A stretch of DNA of 64,000 nt, taken from NCBI RefSeq assembly GCF_900101505.1, contig NZ_FMZI01000001.1, positions 372,001 to 436,000 on the forward strand, read 5' to 3'. The notes under the pieces are model-generated. The model had not been told where the DNA came from, ran no database searches, and saw only the letters and a list, made by a program, of their open reading frames with translations. This document shows positions 30,366 through 40,164 of the stretch, in pieces. This DNA is from Antarctobacter albus. Its GTDB lineage: Bacteria > Pseudomonadota > Alphaproteobacteria > Rhodobacterales > Rhodobacteraceae. Positions within the stretch are counted from its first letter, which is position 1. Every line of letters begins with the position of its first letter. Made by a program: the position numbers and the translations under genes.

Positions 30366-31235
30366 TCAGGCCTCCCAGATCTCCGGCCCGCCGAGAATCC
30401 TGGAATCCGTCGCGCCGAGGGCTTTCACGTCCTTGCGCGCATAGTCCAGGTGAGTCAGCACATGCCGGATCGCGGCCAGCCGGGCGCGTTTCTTGTCGTC
30501 CGAGCGCACCACCGTCCAGGGCGCGGTGGCGGTGTGGCTGCGGGTCAGGGTTTCCTGGATGGCGGCGGAATAGGCGTCCCAGCGGGCCAGCCCCTCGACG
30601 TCGATGCGGCTGAGCTTCCACTGTTTCAGGGGGTCGTTCTCGCGTTTCATGAAGCGGCGCAGCTGTTCGGCGCGGCCCACGTTCAGCCAGAACTTGAAAA
30701 CATGGATGCCCTCGTCCACCAGCATCTTTTCGAAGGCGGGGACCTGGGTGAAGAAGTGCTCGCGCTGTGCGTTGTTGCAGAAGCCGAAGACATGTTCGAC
30801 CACGCCCCGGTTGTACCAGGACCGGTCGAAGAAGACGATTTCGCCCGCCGCAGGAAGATGGTCGATGTAGCGCTGGAAATACCATTGGGTCTGTTCGCGG
30901 TCGGACGGCGTGCCAAGCGCCACGACACGGGCGCCGCGCGGGTTGAGGTTCATCCGGAAGCGTTTGATCGTGCCGCCCTTGCCGGCGGCATCGCGCCCCT
31001 CGAAGACCAGCGCAAGGCGGGCACCGGTTTCCTTGGCCCAGGCCTGCATCTTGACCAGCTCGATCTGCAGGCGCTCCATCTCCTTGTCGTAGGCCTTGCG
31101 CTTCATCTCCTCGGAATAGGGATAGCCGGTGTCGAGGATGTCGTCCTTGTCGGCGCGGCTGATCGCCTCGCGCACGGGCTTGGGGGCGTCATGCTCGAAG
31201 TAGCTGGAAATGGCGCCGTCGAAGGGGAGCGTCAT
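30366..31235 (-). CDS. ppk2: Polyphosphate kinase 2
   Basis: Transfers phosphate between polyphosphate and nucleoside diphosphates. The P-loop kinase motifs are [20 protein letters not shown] (Walker A), [18 protein letters not shown] (Walker B/lid) and [20 protein letters not shown]. The 289 residues form a single-domain PPK2 (class I-like). It is probably the first gene of a two-gene unit with the TetR regulator. Confidence 0.93.
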   Translation of the reverse strand: MTLPFDGAISSYFEHDAPKPVREAISRADKDDILDTGYPYSEEMKRKAYDKEMERLQIELVKMQAWAKETGARLALVFEGRDAAGKGGTIKRFRMNLNPRGARVVALGTPSDREQTQWYFQRYIDHLPAAGEIVFFDRSWYNRGVVEHVFGFCNNAQREHFFTQVPAFEKMLVDEGIHVFKFWLNVGRAEQLRRFMKRENDPLKQWKLSRIDVEGLARWDAYSAAIQETLTRSHTATAPWTVVRSDDKKRARLAAIRHVLTHLDYARKDVKALGATDSRILGGPEIWEA

Positions 31236-31334
31236 GGAGGGCCTCGCGCGTCTAAGTGACCGGCACTATGGGATGTTAAGAGGATTAACGCAAACCATTG
31301 TCGGGCCTGTGACAGGGCGGACGACGACCCGGGG

Positions 31335-32303
31335 TCAGCGCAGGCCGGCGCGGGCCGTGGCGCGGCGCACGGCCTCGATCACGGCGCCGGGGCGGGCGTG
31401 CTGGGGCATGTGGCCGACACCTTCCAAGGGGGTGACGCGGGCATCGGGCAAGAGCTTGTCGGCGGCGACGCTGTGGATTTCATAGCCCACGGTGGTGTCG
31501 GCGGTGCCATGCACCAGCTCGACGGGAATCGTCATCTGCGGATAACGTCTGGACATCTCGACAAGGGCGGGGCGCAGGGCGGCGACCTGGCGGCCATTGG
31601 CGCGGATCGTCTCTCGCCGCAGGCTGAGGCCGGGTCCGATGTGGTCGAGGTAGCCCTCTGGCACACCCTGGGGCGCAAAAATGCCCGCCACCGCCTGCCG
31701 GGCGCGGTCTTCGGAGTAGTAGGCGGTCACGAATTGCGGCACGACGGCGCCCCCCAGCGGGTTTCCCAGCACCTGGTACTGGCTGTCGAGCGATCCGGGC
31801 CAAGGCATGATCGCGCCGCCCAGGCTGACGACGGCGGCGGCATCCTGGTCCAGCCCCCAGGCCATCGCCACCGCCCCGCCAAAGGAATGGCCGACCACCA
31901 CGGGCCGCCTGATCCCCAGCTTTGCCGCCGCCGCCGCCAGCGCGGCAGCCTGGTCCTGCGGGGTTTCCGCGCGGGCATTGAAGGCGCCCTGAAAGCGCGC
32001 CTCGCGCGTGGTGTAGCCCAGCCCGGGACGGTCGAAGGCGGTCACGCGATAGTCGCGCGCCAGCCGGTCGACCAGTTGAAAGGTGAAATCGCGCAGGTTG
32101 CCGCTGGCGCCATGCAGCAGCACCACGTCCGGGCCGCGGCCTTTCTGGACGTAGTGGACCCGCAGGCCATCGACCTCGACGAACCGGCCCACGGGGGGCC
32201 AGCGTGTCTCTGCCTCGCGCTCCATGCGGTCGGCGCGCATCTGCGTGACGGCGCAGCCGCCCAGCAGGGAAAGAAGAAGAACGGCACCCAGGATACGTAA
32301 CAC
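31335..32303 (-). CDS. Alpha/beta-hydrolase lipoprotein
   Basis: Predicted envelope-anchored hydrolase of unknown substrate, 322 residues. A lipobox LLGGC (Cys16) ends the signal peptide. The alpha/beta-hydrolase core has the oxyanion segment LLHGASGN, the nucleophile elbow VVGHSFGGAV, the acid in HGTADTTVGYE and the His in LEGVGHMPQHARP. All three catalytic residues are therefore present. The gene lies 29 bp before metA on the same strand in order of transcription, but functional linkage is not apparent. Confidence 0.85.
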   Translation of the reverse strand: MLRILGAVLLLSLLGGCAVTQMRADRMEREAETRWPPVGRFVEVDGLRVHYVQKGRGPDVVLLHGASGNLRDFTFQLVDRLARDYRVTAFDRPGLGYTTREARFQGAFNARAETPQDQAAALAAAAAKLGIRRPVVVGHSFGGAVAMAWGLDQDAAAVVSLGGAIMPWPGSLDSQYQVLGNPLGGAVVPQFVTAYYSEDRARQAVAGIFAPQGVPEGYLDHIGPGLSLRRETIRANGRQVAALRPALVEMSRRYPQMTIPVELVHGTADTTVGYEIHSVAADKLLPDARVTPLEGVGHMPQHARPGAVIEAVRRATARAGLR

Positions 32304-32332
32304 CTTTTACTCCGTGACGGACCGGACCCCTG

Positions 32333-33268
32333 TCAGGCTTCGACAGGGGCCTTTCCGATTAAGGATAGGTCGAAAGGCGTCGACTGGTAGATCTGGTTGA
32401 TCCAGTTTCCGTAAAGAAGATGCGCATGGCTGCGCCAGCGGTTCTGCGGCGGTTTCGACGGATCGTCGTCCGGGTAGTAGTTGGCCGGCACGTTGATCGG
32501 GTTCCCCGCCGCGAAATCGCGGTCGTATTCTTCCTTGAGAGTGCCGCTGTCGTATTCGAGATGGTTGAAGATATAGAGCGCCCGGTGGCACGGGTCCTCG
32601 ACCAGGCAGGGGCCGGTTTCCTCGGAGTCGATCAGGATCGGCAGGCCGGCGGCCGTCACCTCGTCACGGTGAATTTCCGTCCAGCGCGACACCGGGATCA
32701 CCATGTCGTCGGAGAACCCGCGCAAGTAGGGCGAGGCCGGTTCCAGGTTGCGGTGCCGCACCGCGCCAAAGGCCTTGGCCTCGAGCATGTGTTTCTTCAC
32801 GCCGTGGAAATGATTGATCATCGCCATCCCGCCCCAGCAGACGCCGAAGGTGGAATGCACATGGGTCTGGGTCCAGTCGAAGACCTGGCGCAGCTCGTCC
32901 CAGTAGGTGACCTCGTCGAAGGGCAGATGCTCGATCGGCGCACCGGTGATGATCAGCCCGTCGAACTTCTCGCCGGAGGCGGCCACCTCGGTGAAGGGGC
33001 GATAGAAGGTCTCCATGTGCTCGGCGGCGGTGTTCTTGGTCTGGTGCTCGGACATGCGGATCAGGCTGAACTCGATCTGCAGCGGCGTGGCCCCGATCAG
33101 GCGGGCAAACTGGTTTTCCGTCTGGATCTTCTTGGGCATCAGGTTGAGCAGACCGATGCGCAGCGGGCGGATGTCCTGCCGGGCTGCCTGTTCCTCGGTC
33201 ATGACCATGACACCCTCACGCGTGAGCACATCGAAGGCGGGCAGGTCGGAGGGCAGCTTGATGGGCAT
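32333..33268 (-). CDS. metA: Homoserine O-acyltransferase MetA
   Basis: Activates homoserine (O-acetyl or O-succinyl) for methionine synthesis. The 311 residues show [20 protein letters not shown], the catalytic Cys in [15 protein letters not shown], and His/Glu in [17 protein letters not shown]. Which acyl donor is used cannot be read by eye. The start at 33268 follows AAGGACC. No SAM riboswitch was recognised in the long leader. Confidence 0.94.
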   Translation of the reverse strand: MPIKLPSDLPAFDVLTREGVMVMTEEQAARQDIRPLRIGLLNLMPKKIQTENQFARLIGATPLQIEFSLIRMSEHQTKNTAAEHMETFYRPFTEVAASGEKFDGLIITGAPIEHLPFDEVTYWDELRQVFDWTQTHVHSTFGVCWGGMAMINHFHGVKKHMLEAKAFGAVRHRNLEPASPYLRGFSDDMVIPVSRWTEIHRDEVTAAGLPILIDSEETGPCLVEDPCHRALYIFNHLEYDSGTLKEEYDRDFAAGNPINVPANYYPDDDPSKPPQNRWRSHAHLLYGNWINQIYQSTPFDLSLIGKAPVEA

Positions 33269-33676
33269 CGGTCGGGTCCTTTCACGGCGCGGAGGCCTAG
33301 ATAGGGGATCGGCTGTCATGGGGCAAGCAGGAGAAACGGGCCACCCGCACGGTTCCGGGCCAATTGGCCGGGGCGGAGCCGGGGCAGCGGTGAAAACCGG
33401 GGATGAGGCGGGGGGGAAGGGTCGCGTCAGGGCGGCCCTGTGCCGGCCGCATGCGTCCCTGCCCGGATCTCGGGTCCGCCCCTGCGGGCACCGGCGCGAC
33501 GATGGGGCCGCGCCCCGGTTTGCCCGCCGGTCTTTCCGAATGTGAACCACGATGTTCGCATATGCGCCCGACACTATGTGTCGGGGCCAGGCCTAGCAAC
33601 AGCCCGGGGCGGATCGGGCAAAGATAATACCGGTGACGTCCATTTCTTGTGCAGGAGACCGTTCCGGGGCCGCGCG
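33269..33676. other. 408-bp gene-free leader region upstream of metA
   Basis: No credible gene. It holds an 8-bp perfect inverted repeat CCCGACAC/GTGTCGGG with a 3-nt loop at 33567-33585, and a GAAC-N6-GTTC inverted element at 33544-33557. The minus strand from here should carry the metA promoter and 5' leader. A SAM-II-type fold was looked for and not seen. Confidence 0.5.
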
Positions 33677-34549
33677 TCAGCCCTGCGGCAGGGCGGCGGC
33701 GATCAGCTCGATGAAATCGGCCTGGTCGCGGACCTGAGCCATATCCGTGGCCTCGACCGTCACGCCCCATTTTTCGGCCATCGCCTCGTAGAGCGGCTGG
33801 CGGTGGGCCAGCGCCTGGGCATAGGTCCAGCGGATGAAGGTGTCGGGGTCGACCTGCTGTTCGGTCAGGCCGAATTCGTCCAGGTAGCGCGCCCAGGCAT
33901 CTTCGAGGAAGGCAGGCTGGTAGGCCATCGGCTTGGGCGCCCGGTCGAAGCGGCGGATCAGTTCCTCGGTATGGGCCTCGCTGCCCTTGATCCAGACCAT
34001 CAGGGCCTGCTGGCTGAGCGCGGTCAGGATCTCGTCCTCGGGGTCGGCGGGATCGACCCATTCGCAGATGCTGCCGCCGGTGTCGCAGATGAAATGCGGG
34101 TAGCCATAGAGATCCTCGGCCCGCCAGATGAAATACTCGGTGTCCAGCAGGGCCTGGCGTTCGGCGCGTTCGAATTGCGACTGGCGCAGGCGGTAGGTGT
34201 CCATCGTCAGGCCGCCAAGTTCCGGGTTGCCGGGCTTGCCGAGGTAGGTCGAGACGGGCGTGAGGTTGTCGAAGGAGATGTTGGAGCCGATGTAGATCGA
34301 ATCCGTCAGCAGCAGCTTGCGCAGGAAGGGCACCTGCATGGCGTGACGCTTGGCGTTGTCGGCGATGTATTCACCCATGTAGCGGGTGCCGATGCGGTAA
34401 TCGATGGAATAGTGGAACCAGCCGCCTTCCTCGCGCAGCAGGTTCGACACATGGGTCTTGCCGAGGCCCGACATGGCATAAAGCACAACGCGTTTGCGGG
34501 GCGCATCGCGCCAGGCCTGGGCAGTGGGGTAGAGCATCGCGGATCGCAT
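33677..34549 (-). CDS. P-loop ATPase of unknown function
   Basis: A 290-residue cytosolic protein with a Walker A (VVLYAMSGLGKTHVSNLL, residues 21-38). Other notable blocks are WFHYSIDYRIGTRYMGEYI, HFICDTGGSICEWVD and RWTYAQALAHRQPLYEAMA. No helicase, transporter or AAA signature was seen; it resembles small-molecule kinase-like P-loop proteins found across Rhodobacterales. A start at M5 is equally possible. It stands alone between EamA and metA genes. Confidence 0.7.
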   Translation of the reverse strand: MRSAMLYPTAQAWRDAPRKRVVLYAMSGLGKTHVSNLLREEGGWFHYSIDYRIGTRYMGEYIADNAKRHAMQVPFLRKLLLTDSIYIGSNISFDNLTPVSTYLGKPGNPELGGLTMDTYRLRQSQFERAERQALLDTEYFIWRAEDLYGYPHFICDTGGSICEWVDPADPEDEILTALSQQALMVWIKGSEAHTEELIRRFDRAPKPMAYQPAFLEDAWARYLDEFGLTEQQVDPDTFIRWTYAQALAHRQPLYEAMAEKWGVTVEATDMAQVRDQADFIELIAAALPQG

Positions 34550-34595
34550 CCCGTTAAGTCGGTTTGGACCGGATTACGCGGGCCGTGCGCCCGCG

Positions 34596-35501
34596 TCAAA
34601 CCCTGACCGCCGTCCGGAACAACCGCCCATCCAGAACGCACAGGCCAAGGGCAAGCAGCGCCAGCCCCGCGTAGGCGCCCGGGTGCAGGTCCTCGGCGCG
34701 GACGAGGGCGCCAAGTGCGATGGCCGTGGGCGGGATCAGCAGCGTGACCAGCATCAGGTTGCCCGCACCCGCCATCGCAAGCACACGGTAATACAACAGA
34801 TAAGCCAGCGCGGTGGCGATCAGCGCGTAGTAGAGAATGCCGATCCAGGTGGCAGAAGACAGCGCGAGGCTGGGCAGCCCCTCGGTCATCAGGGTCAGCG
34901 GCGCCATGACCAGAGTCGAGGAGGTCAACATGCCGGCGGCGGCGGCCAGGGGTGCCAGCCCGCGCAGATGGACGCGCGCCCAGGCCCCCGCACAGGCATA
35001 GGAGAAGGTCCCGGCAATCACCGCAAGCTGTGCGGTCGAGGTCAGGTCGAGGCTCAGCAGCGCCGCCGGGCCGATCGCCGTCACCACGCCCGCGAACCCC
35101 AGTGTGACACCCAGCGCCTTGCGCGTGGTCAGCCGCTCGTCGGCAAAGACCGCCGCGGCCACCAGCACCCCGAAGATCGCCGTCGTTGCGTTGAGGATCG
35201 AGGTCAGGCCCGAGGGGATGTGCAACTGGCCCCAGGCCATCAGGGTGAAGGGGATCACGTTGTTGAGCACCCCCATGACCAGCAGGCCGCGCCAGATGCG
35301 CCAGCCGCGCGGCAGGGCGATCCCGCGCCAGAGGATCACCGGCCAGAGCACAAGCGCCGCAATGCCGGTGCGAAAGAGGACGGAGGTCAGCGGCCCGATC
35401 TCGTCCAGCGCGGTGCGGATCGCAAGAAAGGAACAGCCCCAGATCAGGCCCAGCAGGATCAGCTCGGCCCAGGCGCGGGGGGAAAGGGAGGTCTGTGTCA
35501 T
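34596..35501 (-). CDS. EamA-family (DMT) transporter
   Basis: Predicted inner-membrane exporter of metabolites with ten helices in two EamA repeats (301 residues). The N-terminal repeat starts ILLGLIWGCSFLAIRTALDE; the second starts ALLSLDLTSTAQLAVIAGTF and ends YRVLAMAGAGNLMLVTLLIP with EDLHPGAYAGLALLALGL. Substrate unknown. The start at 35501 is chosen because the first membrane helix follows; the frame is open 51 bp further. Confidence 0.85.
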   Translation of the reverse strand: MTQTSLSPRAWAELILLGLIWGCSFLAIRTALDEIGPLTSVLFRTGIAALVLWPVILWRGIALPRGWRIWRGLLVMGVLNNVIPFTLMAWGQLHIPSGLTSILNATTAIFGVLVAAAVFADERLTTRKALGVTLGFAGVVTAIGPAALLSLDLTSTAQLAVIAGTFSYACAGAWARVHLRGLAPLAAAAGMLTSSTLVMAPLTLMTEGLPSLALSSATWIGILYYALIATALAYLLYYRVLAMAGAGNLMLVTLLIPPTAIALGALVRAEDLHPGAYAGLALLALGLCVLDGRLFRTAVRV

Positions 35502-35573
35502 GGTTCCGGAGTAGCCCCGAGAGGCCCGCCGCGCGATCCGGAACCTGCGCATTGGACCGCGCCATACGAAAAA

Positions 35574-35597
35574 CCCGGGGCCGCTGGCAGCCCCGGG
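35574..35597 (-). terminator. Intrinsic terminator of the FadL-like gene
   Basis: CCCGGGGC pairs with GCCCCGGG (8-bp stem, 8-nt loop), followed on the minus strand by TTTTT. Confidence 0.85.
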
Positions 35598-35622
35598 TCA
35601 CTCCGTCCGGTCAGGTGCAGGA

Positions 35623-36792
35623 TCAGAAGTTGACCGCGATCTTCATGCCGACGCCGATGGCGTGGTTGTCGTCAAAGGAGGTCGCGGGCGAGAAGGGGCC
35701 GACCTCGGTTTCCGCTTCGCCGATGCGGACATAGCGCACGCCGCCGGAAATCTCGTACTTGCCCTGGGTATAGGCGGCGCCGAGTCCGACGCTCCAGTTG
35801 CCGTTGGTCGGTCCCAGGTTCGAGGCGAAATTGCTGTTTGCCGGCTCGTAGCCGACCGAGACGGAGCCGGCCCAGTTCTCGTTGAAGCGGCGGCCGACGC
35901 CGAGGTTATAGGTGATCGTGTCATCCTGGTAGGAGACAAGCGCAACCCCCGGGCCGCCGGCCAGCGCGCCGGTCAGGGCGTCGTAATCGGTGGGACGGAT
36001 TTCGAACTCGCTCCAGTCGACCCAGCGGACAGAACCGAAGAGCAGCGTGTCCGGGGCGATGCCGGTCTGGAATTCCAGGTTCACCGATTGCGGCGTCTTG
36101 ATTCCGGTGGTCGAGCTGTTGGCGAGGCCGATGGCCGAGCTTTCGACCGTCGGCAGATCGTGCTGGATCCCCGAGTTGTAGGTCAGCGCGACGCGCAGGG
36201 CGATGTCGGGCCGTTCATAGGCGGCCCCCAGCAGGTAACCCCACCCCGCGTCGCGCTGGGTATCCGCGCTATAGGGGGTGCCGGCCAGCGGTCCGACGGG
36301 CAGCGTGATGTAGGGAATGAAGGCCTCGGCGGTGAGGCGCTGGTAGCGGACGCCGCCATGCACGCTGAAGTTCTCGTTGAACTTGTACCGCGCGACGGCG
36401 GTCAGGCCTTCGGACTGCAGCTTGGCTGTGGCGCTAGAGGCGAAGTAGCCGGTGCCGGTGTCGTATTCCACGTCGGCGCCGAAGGGCTGTTCAAGGATCA
36501 GGGCGACCGAGAACTTGTCGTTGTAGTCGTGTTTCAGCGCGGCGCCGAACTGCAGGTAGCTGTTCGTCATGTCGCCGGACTTGCTGCCCGCCGTCGAGCC
36601 GCCCAGTGCCGGGGGAAAGGTGACGACCTGCATGCCGGACACGTTCGGCGAAACCGAGCCAAAGCTGAACTCGGCATAAGTGCCTTTTTCGAAGATCACG
36701 CCGATCGATTGGCCCGAACGGTCGATGCCGCCGGCTTGCGCCGCCAGCGGTGCCAGCGCCAGCGCGCCCACCCCTATAAGTCGATTTATCAT
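35623..36792 (-). CDS. OmpP1/FadL/TodX-family outer membrane protein
   Basis: Predicted outer-membrane beta-barrel for hydrophobic substrates such as long-chain fatty acids. A signal peptide (MINRLIGVGALALAPLAAQA) is followed by the hatch-domain start GGIDRSGQSIGVIFEKGTYA. Repeated amphipathic strands cover the rest, ending in KIAVNF with a terminal Phe, as barrels require. The 389 residues fit the family. It is monocistronic, with its own terminator. Confidence 0.88.
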   Translation of the reverse strand: MINRLIGVGALALAPLAAQAGGIDRSGQSIGVIFEKGTYAEFSFGSVSPNVSGMQVVTFPPALGGSTAGSKSGDMTNSYLQFGAALKHDYNDKFSVALILEQPFGADVEYDTGTGYFASSATAKLQSEGLTAVARYKFNENFSVHGGVRYQRLTAEAFIPYITLPVGPLAGTPYSADTQRDAGWGYLLGAAYERPDIALRVALTYNSGIQHDLPTVESSAIGLANSSTTGIKTPQSVNLEFQTGIAPDTLLFGSVRWVDWSEFEIRPTDYDALTGALAGGPGVALVSYQDDTITYNLGVGRRFNENWAGSVSVGYEPANSNFASNLGPTNGNWSVGLGAAYTQGKYEISGGVRYVRIGEAETEVGPFSPATSFDDNHAIGVGMKIAVNF

Positions 36793-36958
36793 TTTGTCCC
36801 TCTATCCCTGAGTGTGGGAAGTCTCCTGTGGATAAGCTATTGAGGGGTTAACGAAACGGTCAATCTGTGACGAAACGTCAGCAACCGTGTCCGCAACGCA
36901 ACGTCACGAAATTGTAACACCTTGCGCGGGGCGGCGTTGGTCCCGGAAAAGGCCCTGT

Positions 36959-37822
36959 TTACCGGGTCTTGCGCGTTTCGAACCAGATGTTCGCATAGTT
37001 GGCGCCGAAGATGACCAGCGCGCCCAGCAGGACCAGCGGGTCCAGCGCCTCGGCGTAGACCAGCATGCCGACCAGCGCGATCACCGGCAGGCGGGCAAAG
37101 TCGATGGGCATGACCACCGTCGCAGGCGCCAGCGAGAGCGCCGTGGTCAGGCAGAAATGCGCAACCAGCCCGGCGAAGGCGATCAGCACCACCCAGGGCA
37201 GGCTGTCGGCGGCGGGCAGGGCGATGTCGCCGTCGATGCCCGCGCAGACGAGACCGAAAGCCGCCTGCATGACGGTCAGCCAGAAGAGGATGCAGGTGAT
37301 CCGCTCGGTTCGGGTCAGCAGCCGGGTAAAGACCGCAGAGCCGGCAAAGCCGATGGCCGCCAGCGCGGCGGTGAGCTGGCCGATATCGGCTGTCTCGGGC
37401 GAGGGGCGGGTGACGATCAGGATGCCGATAAAGCCCAGGATCGCCGCGCCCACGCGGTTCGGCGTCAGCCTTTCGCCCAGGATCAGCGCGCTCAGCAGCA
37501 TGACCCAGAAGGGCGAAGTGAACTCGATTGCGAAGACCTGGGCCAGCGGGATCGCGGTGATCGAGAAGAACCACAGGTTCTGGCCGGAAAAGTGGAAGAG
37601 GTTGCGCAGCAGGTGGGTGCGCATGTTGCGGGTCGTTATGTGGGACAGGGTGCCCGCCATGCCGGCCACGGACAGCACGATCGCGATGCCGATGAGCGAC
37701 CGGTACAGCATGATCTCGAAGGTATCGAGATCGAGGCTGACCGCGCGCCCGGCGATGGCCATGACGGTGAAAGAGGCGATGGCCCCTGTCATCCAGAGGC
37801 AGCCGCGCAAGGTGTCGTGCAT
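36959..37822 (-). CDS. EamA-family (DMT) transporter, second copy
   Basis: A 287-residue ten-helix membrane protein. The first repeat has GCLWMTGAIASFTVMAIAGR and ALILGERLTPNRVGAAILGF; the second starts ALAAIGFAGSAVFTRLLTR and ends VLLGALVIFGANYANIWFE. It resembles the RarD/SAM-exporter-like branch rather than its neighbour at 34596. The start at 37822 is placed just before the first helix. Confidence 0.85.
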   Translation of the reverse strand: MHDTLRGCLWMTGAIASFTVMAIAGRAVSLDLDTFEIMLYRSLIGIAIVLSVAGMAGTLSHITTRNMRTHLLRNLFHFSGQNLWFFSITAIPLAQVFAIEFTSPFWVMLLSALILGERLTPNRVGAAILGFIGILIVTRPSPETADIGQLTAALAAIGFAGSAVFTRLLTRTERITCILFWLTVMQAAFGLVCAGIDGDIALPAADSLPWVVLIAFAGLVAHFCLTTALSLAPATVVMPIDFARLPVIALVGMLVYAEALDPLVLLGALVIFGANYANIWFETRKTR

Positions 37823-37996
37823 TAAGGGAGGTCCCGTTCCGTATCTGCCGCGCATCTGTGCAGAGCGGCGCGGAAATGTCCAGACCGGCGGGGTGGTGCG
37901 GACGGAACGGGGTATATTGTCCCGCCCCCGACCCTGACCTACAACAAGACGGACAGCGACGGCGAATGACCAAATGTCCGGAAAGAAGAGCCAGTA

Positions 37997-38413
37997 ATGA
38001 TTGCCTATGTCACGGTGGGGACGGATAATATCGCGCGTTCCAAACGGTTTTATTCCGCCTTCCTGCCCGCCCTGGGCTATGACCTGGCCGAGGGGCCGGA
38101 AGGGTTGAGCTATTGCCTGCCCGTGCAGGCGGGCCAGCCTGTCGCCTTGCCTGATTTCTACGTCAAGCCGACCTTCGATGGGGGGCCGGCAACGGCCGGA
38201 AACGGATCCATGATCGCCTTCGAGGCGCGCAGTCAAAAACAGGTGCGGGACCTCCATGCCGCCGCGCTTGACGCGGGCGGGACCGACGAAGGCCAGCCCG
38301 GCTTTCGGGCGTCATATGGGCCGAACTTCTATGTGGGCTACCTGCGCGACCCTCAGGGCAACAAGATTGCCCTGTTCTCCAGCGACCCGAAAGAACCGGG
38401 CCGGGACGGCTAG
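37997..38413 (+). CDS. VOC-family (glyoxalase/bleomycin-resistance fold) protein
   Basis: A 138-residue protein with two beta-alpha-beta-beta-beta repeats: MIAYVTVGTDNIARSKRFYSAFLPALGYDL and KQVRDLHAAALDAGGTDEG, ending GPNFYVGYLRDPQGNKIALF. The metal-ligand pattern is incomplete (no N-terminal His), so the reaction is unknown. Confidence 0.8.
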   Translation: MIAYVTVGTDNIARSKRFYSAFLPALGYDLAEGPEGLSYCLPVQAGQPVALPDFYVKPTFDGGPATAGNGSMIAFEARSQKQVRDLHAAALDAGGTDEGQPGFRASYGPNFYVGYLRDPQGNKIALFSSDPKEPGRDG

Positions 38414-38464
38414 AAACGGGACGGCTGGAACGAGTGGGGCGCGGCGACGCTTGCCCACAAAAAA

Positions 38465-38487
38465 GGCCAGCCGCGTGGCGGCTGGCC
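38465..38487 (-). terminator. Intrinsic terminator of the ATP synthase zeta-subunit gene
   Basis: A perfect 10-bp stem GGCCAGCCGC/GCGGCTGGCC with a GTG loop, followed on the minus strand by TTTTTT. It separates the convergent VOC and DUF1476 genes. Confidence 0.88.
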
Positions 38488-38511
38488 TGGCAATGTCCCT
38501 GCAAGAAACCC

Positions 38512-38826
38512 TCAGGCCTCTTTCATGATCTGGTCCTTGGCCATGACCAGCAGCGCCGCGCGTTTGGAGCGGATCTCGTCCGCGGTGGCCTTGTCGCCCA
38601 GGTCGCCCGCGACCTTGCGCACCACGTCCTCGTGGCCGGCTTCCTCGAAATCGGCCTTGATGACCTCGACGGCATAGGCATCGGCGTCAGAGCCGGTCTT
38701 GCCCAGCAGTTCGGCCGCCCAGAGCCCCAGAAGCTTGTTGGCGCGGGCCTCGGCCTTGAACTTCATTTCCTCGTCGTGGGCATACTTGTTCTCGAACGCG
38801 TTTTCGCGATCGTCGAAGGTGGTCAT
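38512..38826 (-). CDS. ATP synthase inhibitor subunit zeta (DUF1476)
   Basis: The 104 residues match DUF1476, shown in Paracoccus to be the zeta subunit that blocks F1Fo-ATP hydrolysis. Diagnostic blocks are MTTFDDRENAFENKYAHDEE, FKAEARANKLLGLWAAELLG and a C-terminal helix KRAALLVMAKDQIM. The N-terminal MTTFDDRENAFE is the inhibitory segment. It is divergent from purC. Confidence 0.9.
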   Translation of the reverse strand: MTTFDDRENAFENKYAHDEEMKFKAEARANKLLGLWAAELLGKTGSDADAYAVEVIKADFEEAGHEDVVRKVAGDLGDKATADEIRSKRAALLVMAKDQIMKEA

Positions 38827-39006
38827 GAGCGCGGCTCCCTCGGCAACGTGACTTTCCCTTGGATATGCCGCTCCGGGGCGCGCGGTGCAAGGGGCAGAAG
38901 CGCCGCAGCCCGCGCCCGACTTGCAGCATGACGGGCTCTGTAATAAGGAAAACGCCACCGCGCCCGGATTCTCCTTGCGCGGTCTATCCGTTTGGAAAGG
39001 GCCCCG

Positions 39007-39768
39007 ATGGCACGGCGCAAGAAAATCTACGAAGGCAAGGCGAAGATCCTGTATGAAGGCCCCGAACCGGGCACCATCGTGCAATATTTCAAGGATGACG
39101 CCACCGCTTTCAACGCCGAGAAGAAGGACGTGATCGAGGGCAAGGGGGTGCTGAACAACCGCCTGTCCGAGTTCTTCATGACCGGGCTGAACGGCATCGG
39201 TGTCCCGACCCATTTCATCAAGCGGCTGAACATGCGCGAACAACTGGTCCGTGCCTGCGAGATCGTGCCGCTGGAAATAATCGTGCGCAACTATGCCGCC
39301 GGGTCGATGTCCAAGCGACTGGGGATCGAGGAGGGCACAGCCCTGCCGCGTCCGATCGTCGAATACTGCTACAAGGACGACAAGCTGGGCGATCCGCTTG
39401 TGACAGAGGAACATATTGCCGCCTTCGGCTGGGCCAGCCAGCAGGACATGGACGATATCGTGGCGCTGGCGCTGCGCGTGAACGATTACCTGTCGGGCCT
39501 GATGTACGGCGTCGGCATCCGGCTGGTGGACTTCAAGATCGAGGTCGGCCGGGTCTATGACGGCGATTACCAGCGCCTGATCGTGGCGGACGAGATCTCG
39601 CCCGACAGCTGCCGGCTGTGGGACATAGAGTCCGGCCAGAAGCTGGACAAGGACGTGTTCCGGCATGACCTGGGCAACCTCGCGGATGCCTATACCGAGG
39701 TGGCGCGCCGCCTGGGCGTGATGCCGAAATCCGCGACGCATATGGCAAAGCCCAAGCTCATCAACTGA
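39007..39768 (+). CDS. purC: SAICAR synthetase
   Basis: Adds aspartate to CAIR in purine synthesis. Motifs seen are [57 protein letters not shown] and [20 protein letters not shown], ending [12 protein letters not shown]. The start at 39007 has GGAAAGG upstream; 253 residues is normal. Its stop overlaps the next gene's ATG (TGATG). The other pur genes, normally close, are displaced to 49.6 kb and beyond. Confidence 0.96.
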   Translation: MARRKKIYEGKAKILYEGPEPGTIVQYFKDDATAFNAEKKDVIEGKGVLNNRLSEFFMTGLNGIGVPTHFIKRLNMREQLVRACEIVPLEIIVRNYAAGSMSKRLGIEEGTALPRPIVEYCYKDDKLGDPLVTEEHIAAFGWASQQDMDDIVALALRVNDYLSGLMYGVGIRLVDFKIEVGRVYDGDYQRLIVADEISPDSCRLWDIESGQKLDKDVFRHDLGNLADAYTEVARRLGVMPKSATHMAKPKLIN

Positions 39769-40103
39769 TGTTCGGCCTGTTCCGCAAGCGAAAGGCCCCC
39801 AACCAGGCGCGCAACGACGCATTGAGGGCAGAGCTTGCGGCGCGGGGCGATGACGGCACCGGGGTGCGGCGCGTGGTGCATCGCGCCACGCCCAGCCCGG
39901 CGGGCGACATCAACGCCACGGTGGTTCAGGATTTCCTGGCCATCAAGGGATTCCAACTCACCGAAGCCGAGGGCGGTGGTTTTGCCTTTGCCGAGGACCG
40001 TGCCGTGGCGGGTGAGGACTTCGATGCCCATACTGACGAGCTGGACAAGGCGCTGGCCGGGTGGCGATGGCGCTATGAGGGCTGGAGCTGTCCGGGGGCG
40101 TGA
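39768..40103 (+). CDS. RraB-like (RNase E inhibitor family) protein
   Basis: A 111-residue protein. The middle and end (TVVQDFLAIKGFQLTEAEGG and ELDKALAGWRWRYEGWSCPG) follow the RraB layout of small ferredoxin-like fold proteins, with the typical Tyr-x-Gly-Trp near the C-terminus. The Lys/Arg-rich start [16 protein letters not shown] is extra. If the family call is right it could modulate RNase E, but the identity is low and the assignment is tentative. It is coupled to purC by a one-base overlap. Confidence 0.55.
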   Translation: MFGLFRKRKAPNQARNDALRAELAARGDDGTGVRRVVHRATPSPAGDINATVVQDFLAIKGFQLTEAEGGGFAFAEDRAVAGEDFDAHTDELDKALAGWRWRYEGWSCPGA

Positions 40104-40164
40104 CGTCGTCCTTGACGGATGGTGTTTCCCGCAGCACATCTGCCTGGCCAATGTGTACGGATCA

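Noticed and set aside
33269-33400. SAM-II riboswitch before metA
   Set aside because: The conserved pseudoknot sequence of that class was not found on the minus strand.
33544-33557. GAAC-N6-GTTC as an SOS box upstream of metA
   Set aside because: The alphaproteobacterial LexA site is a direct repeat with 7-bp spacing; this is inverted with 6-bp spacing and next to a methionine gene.
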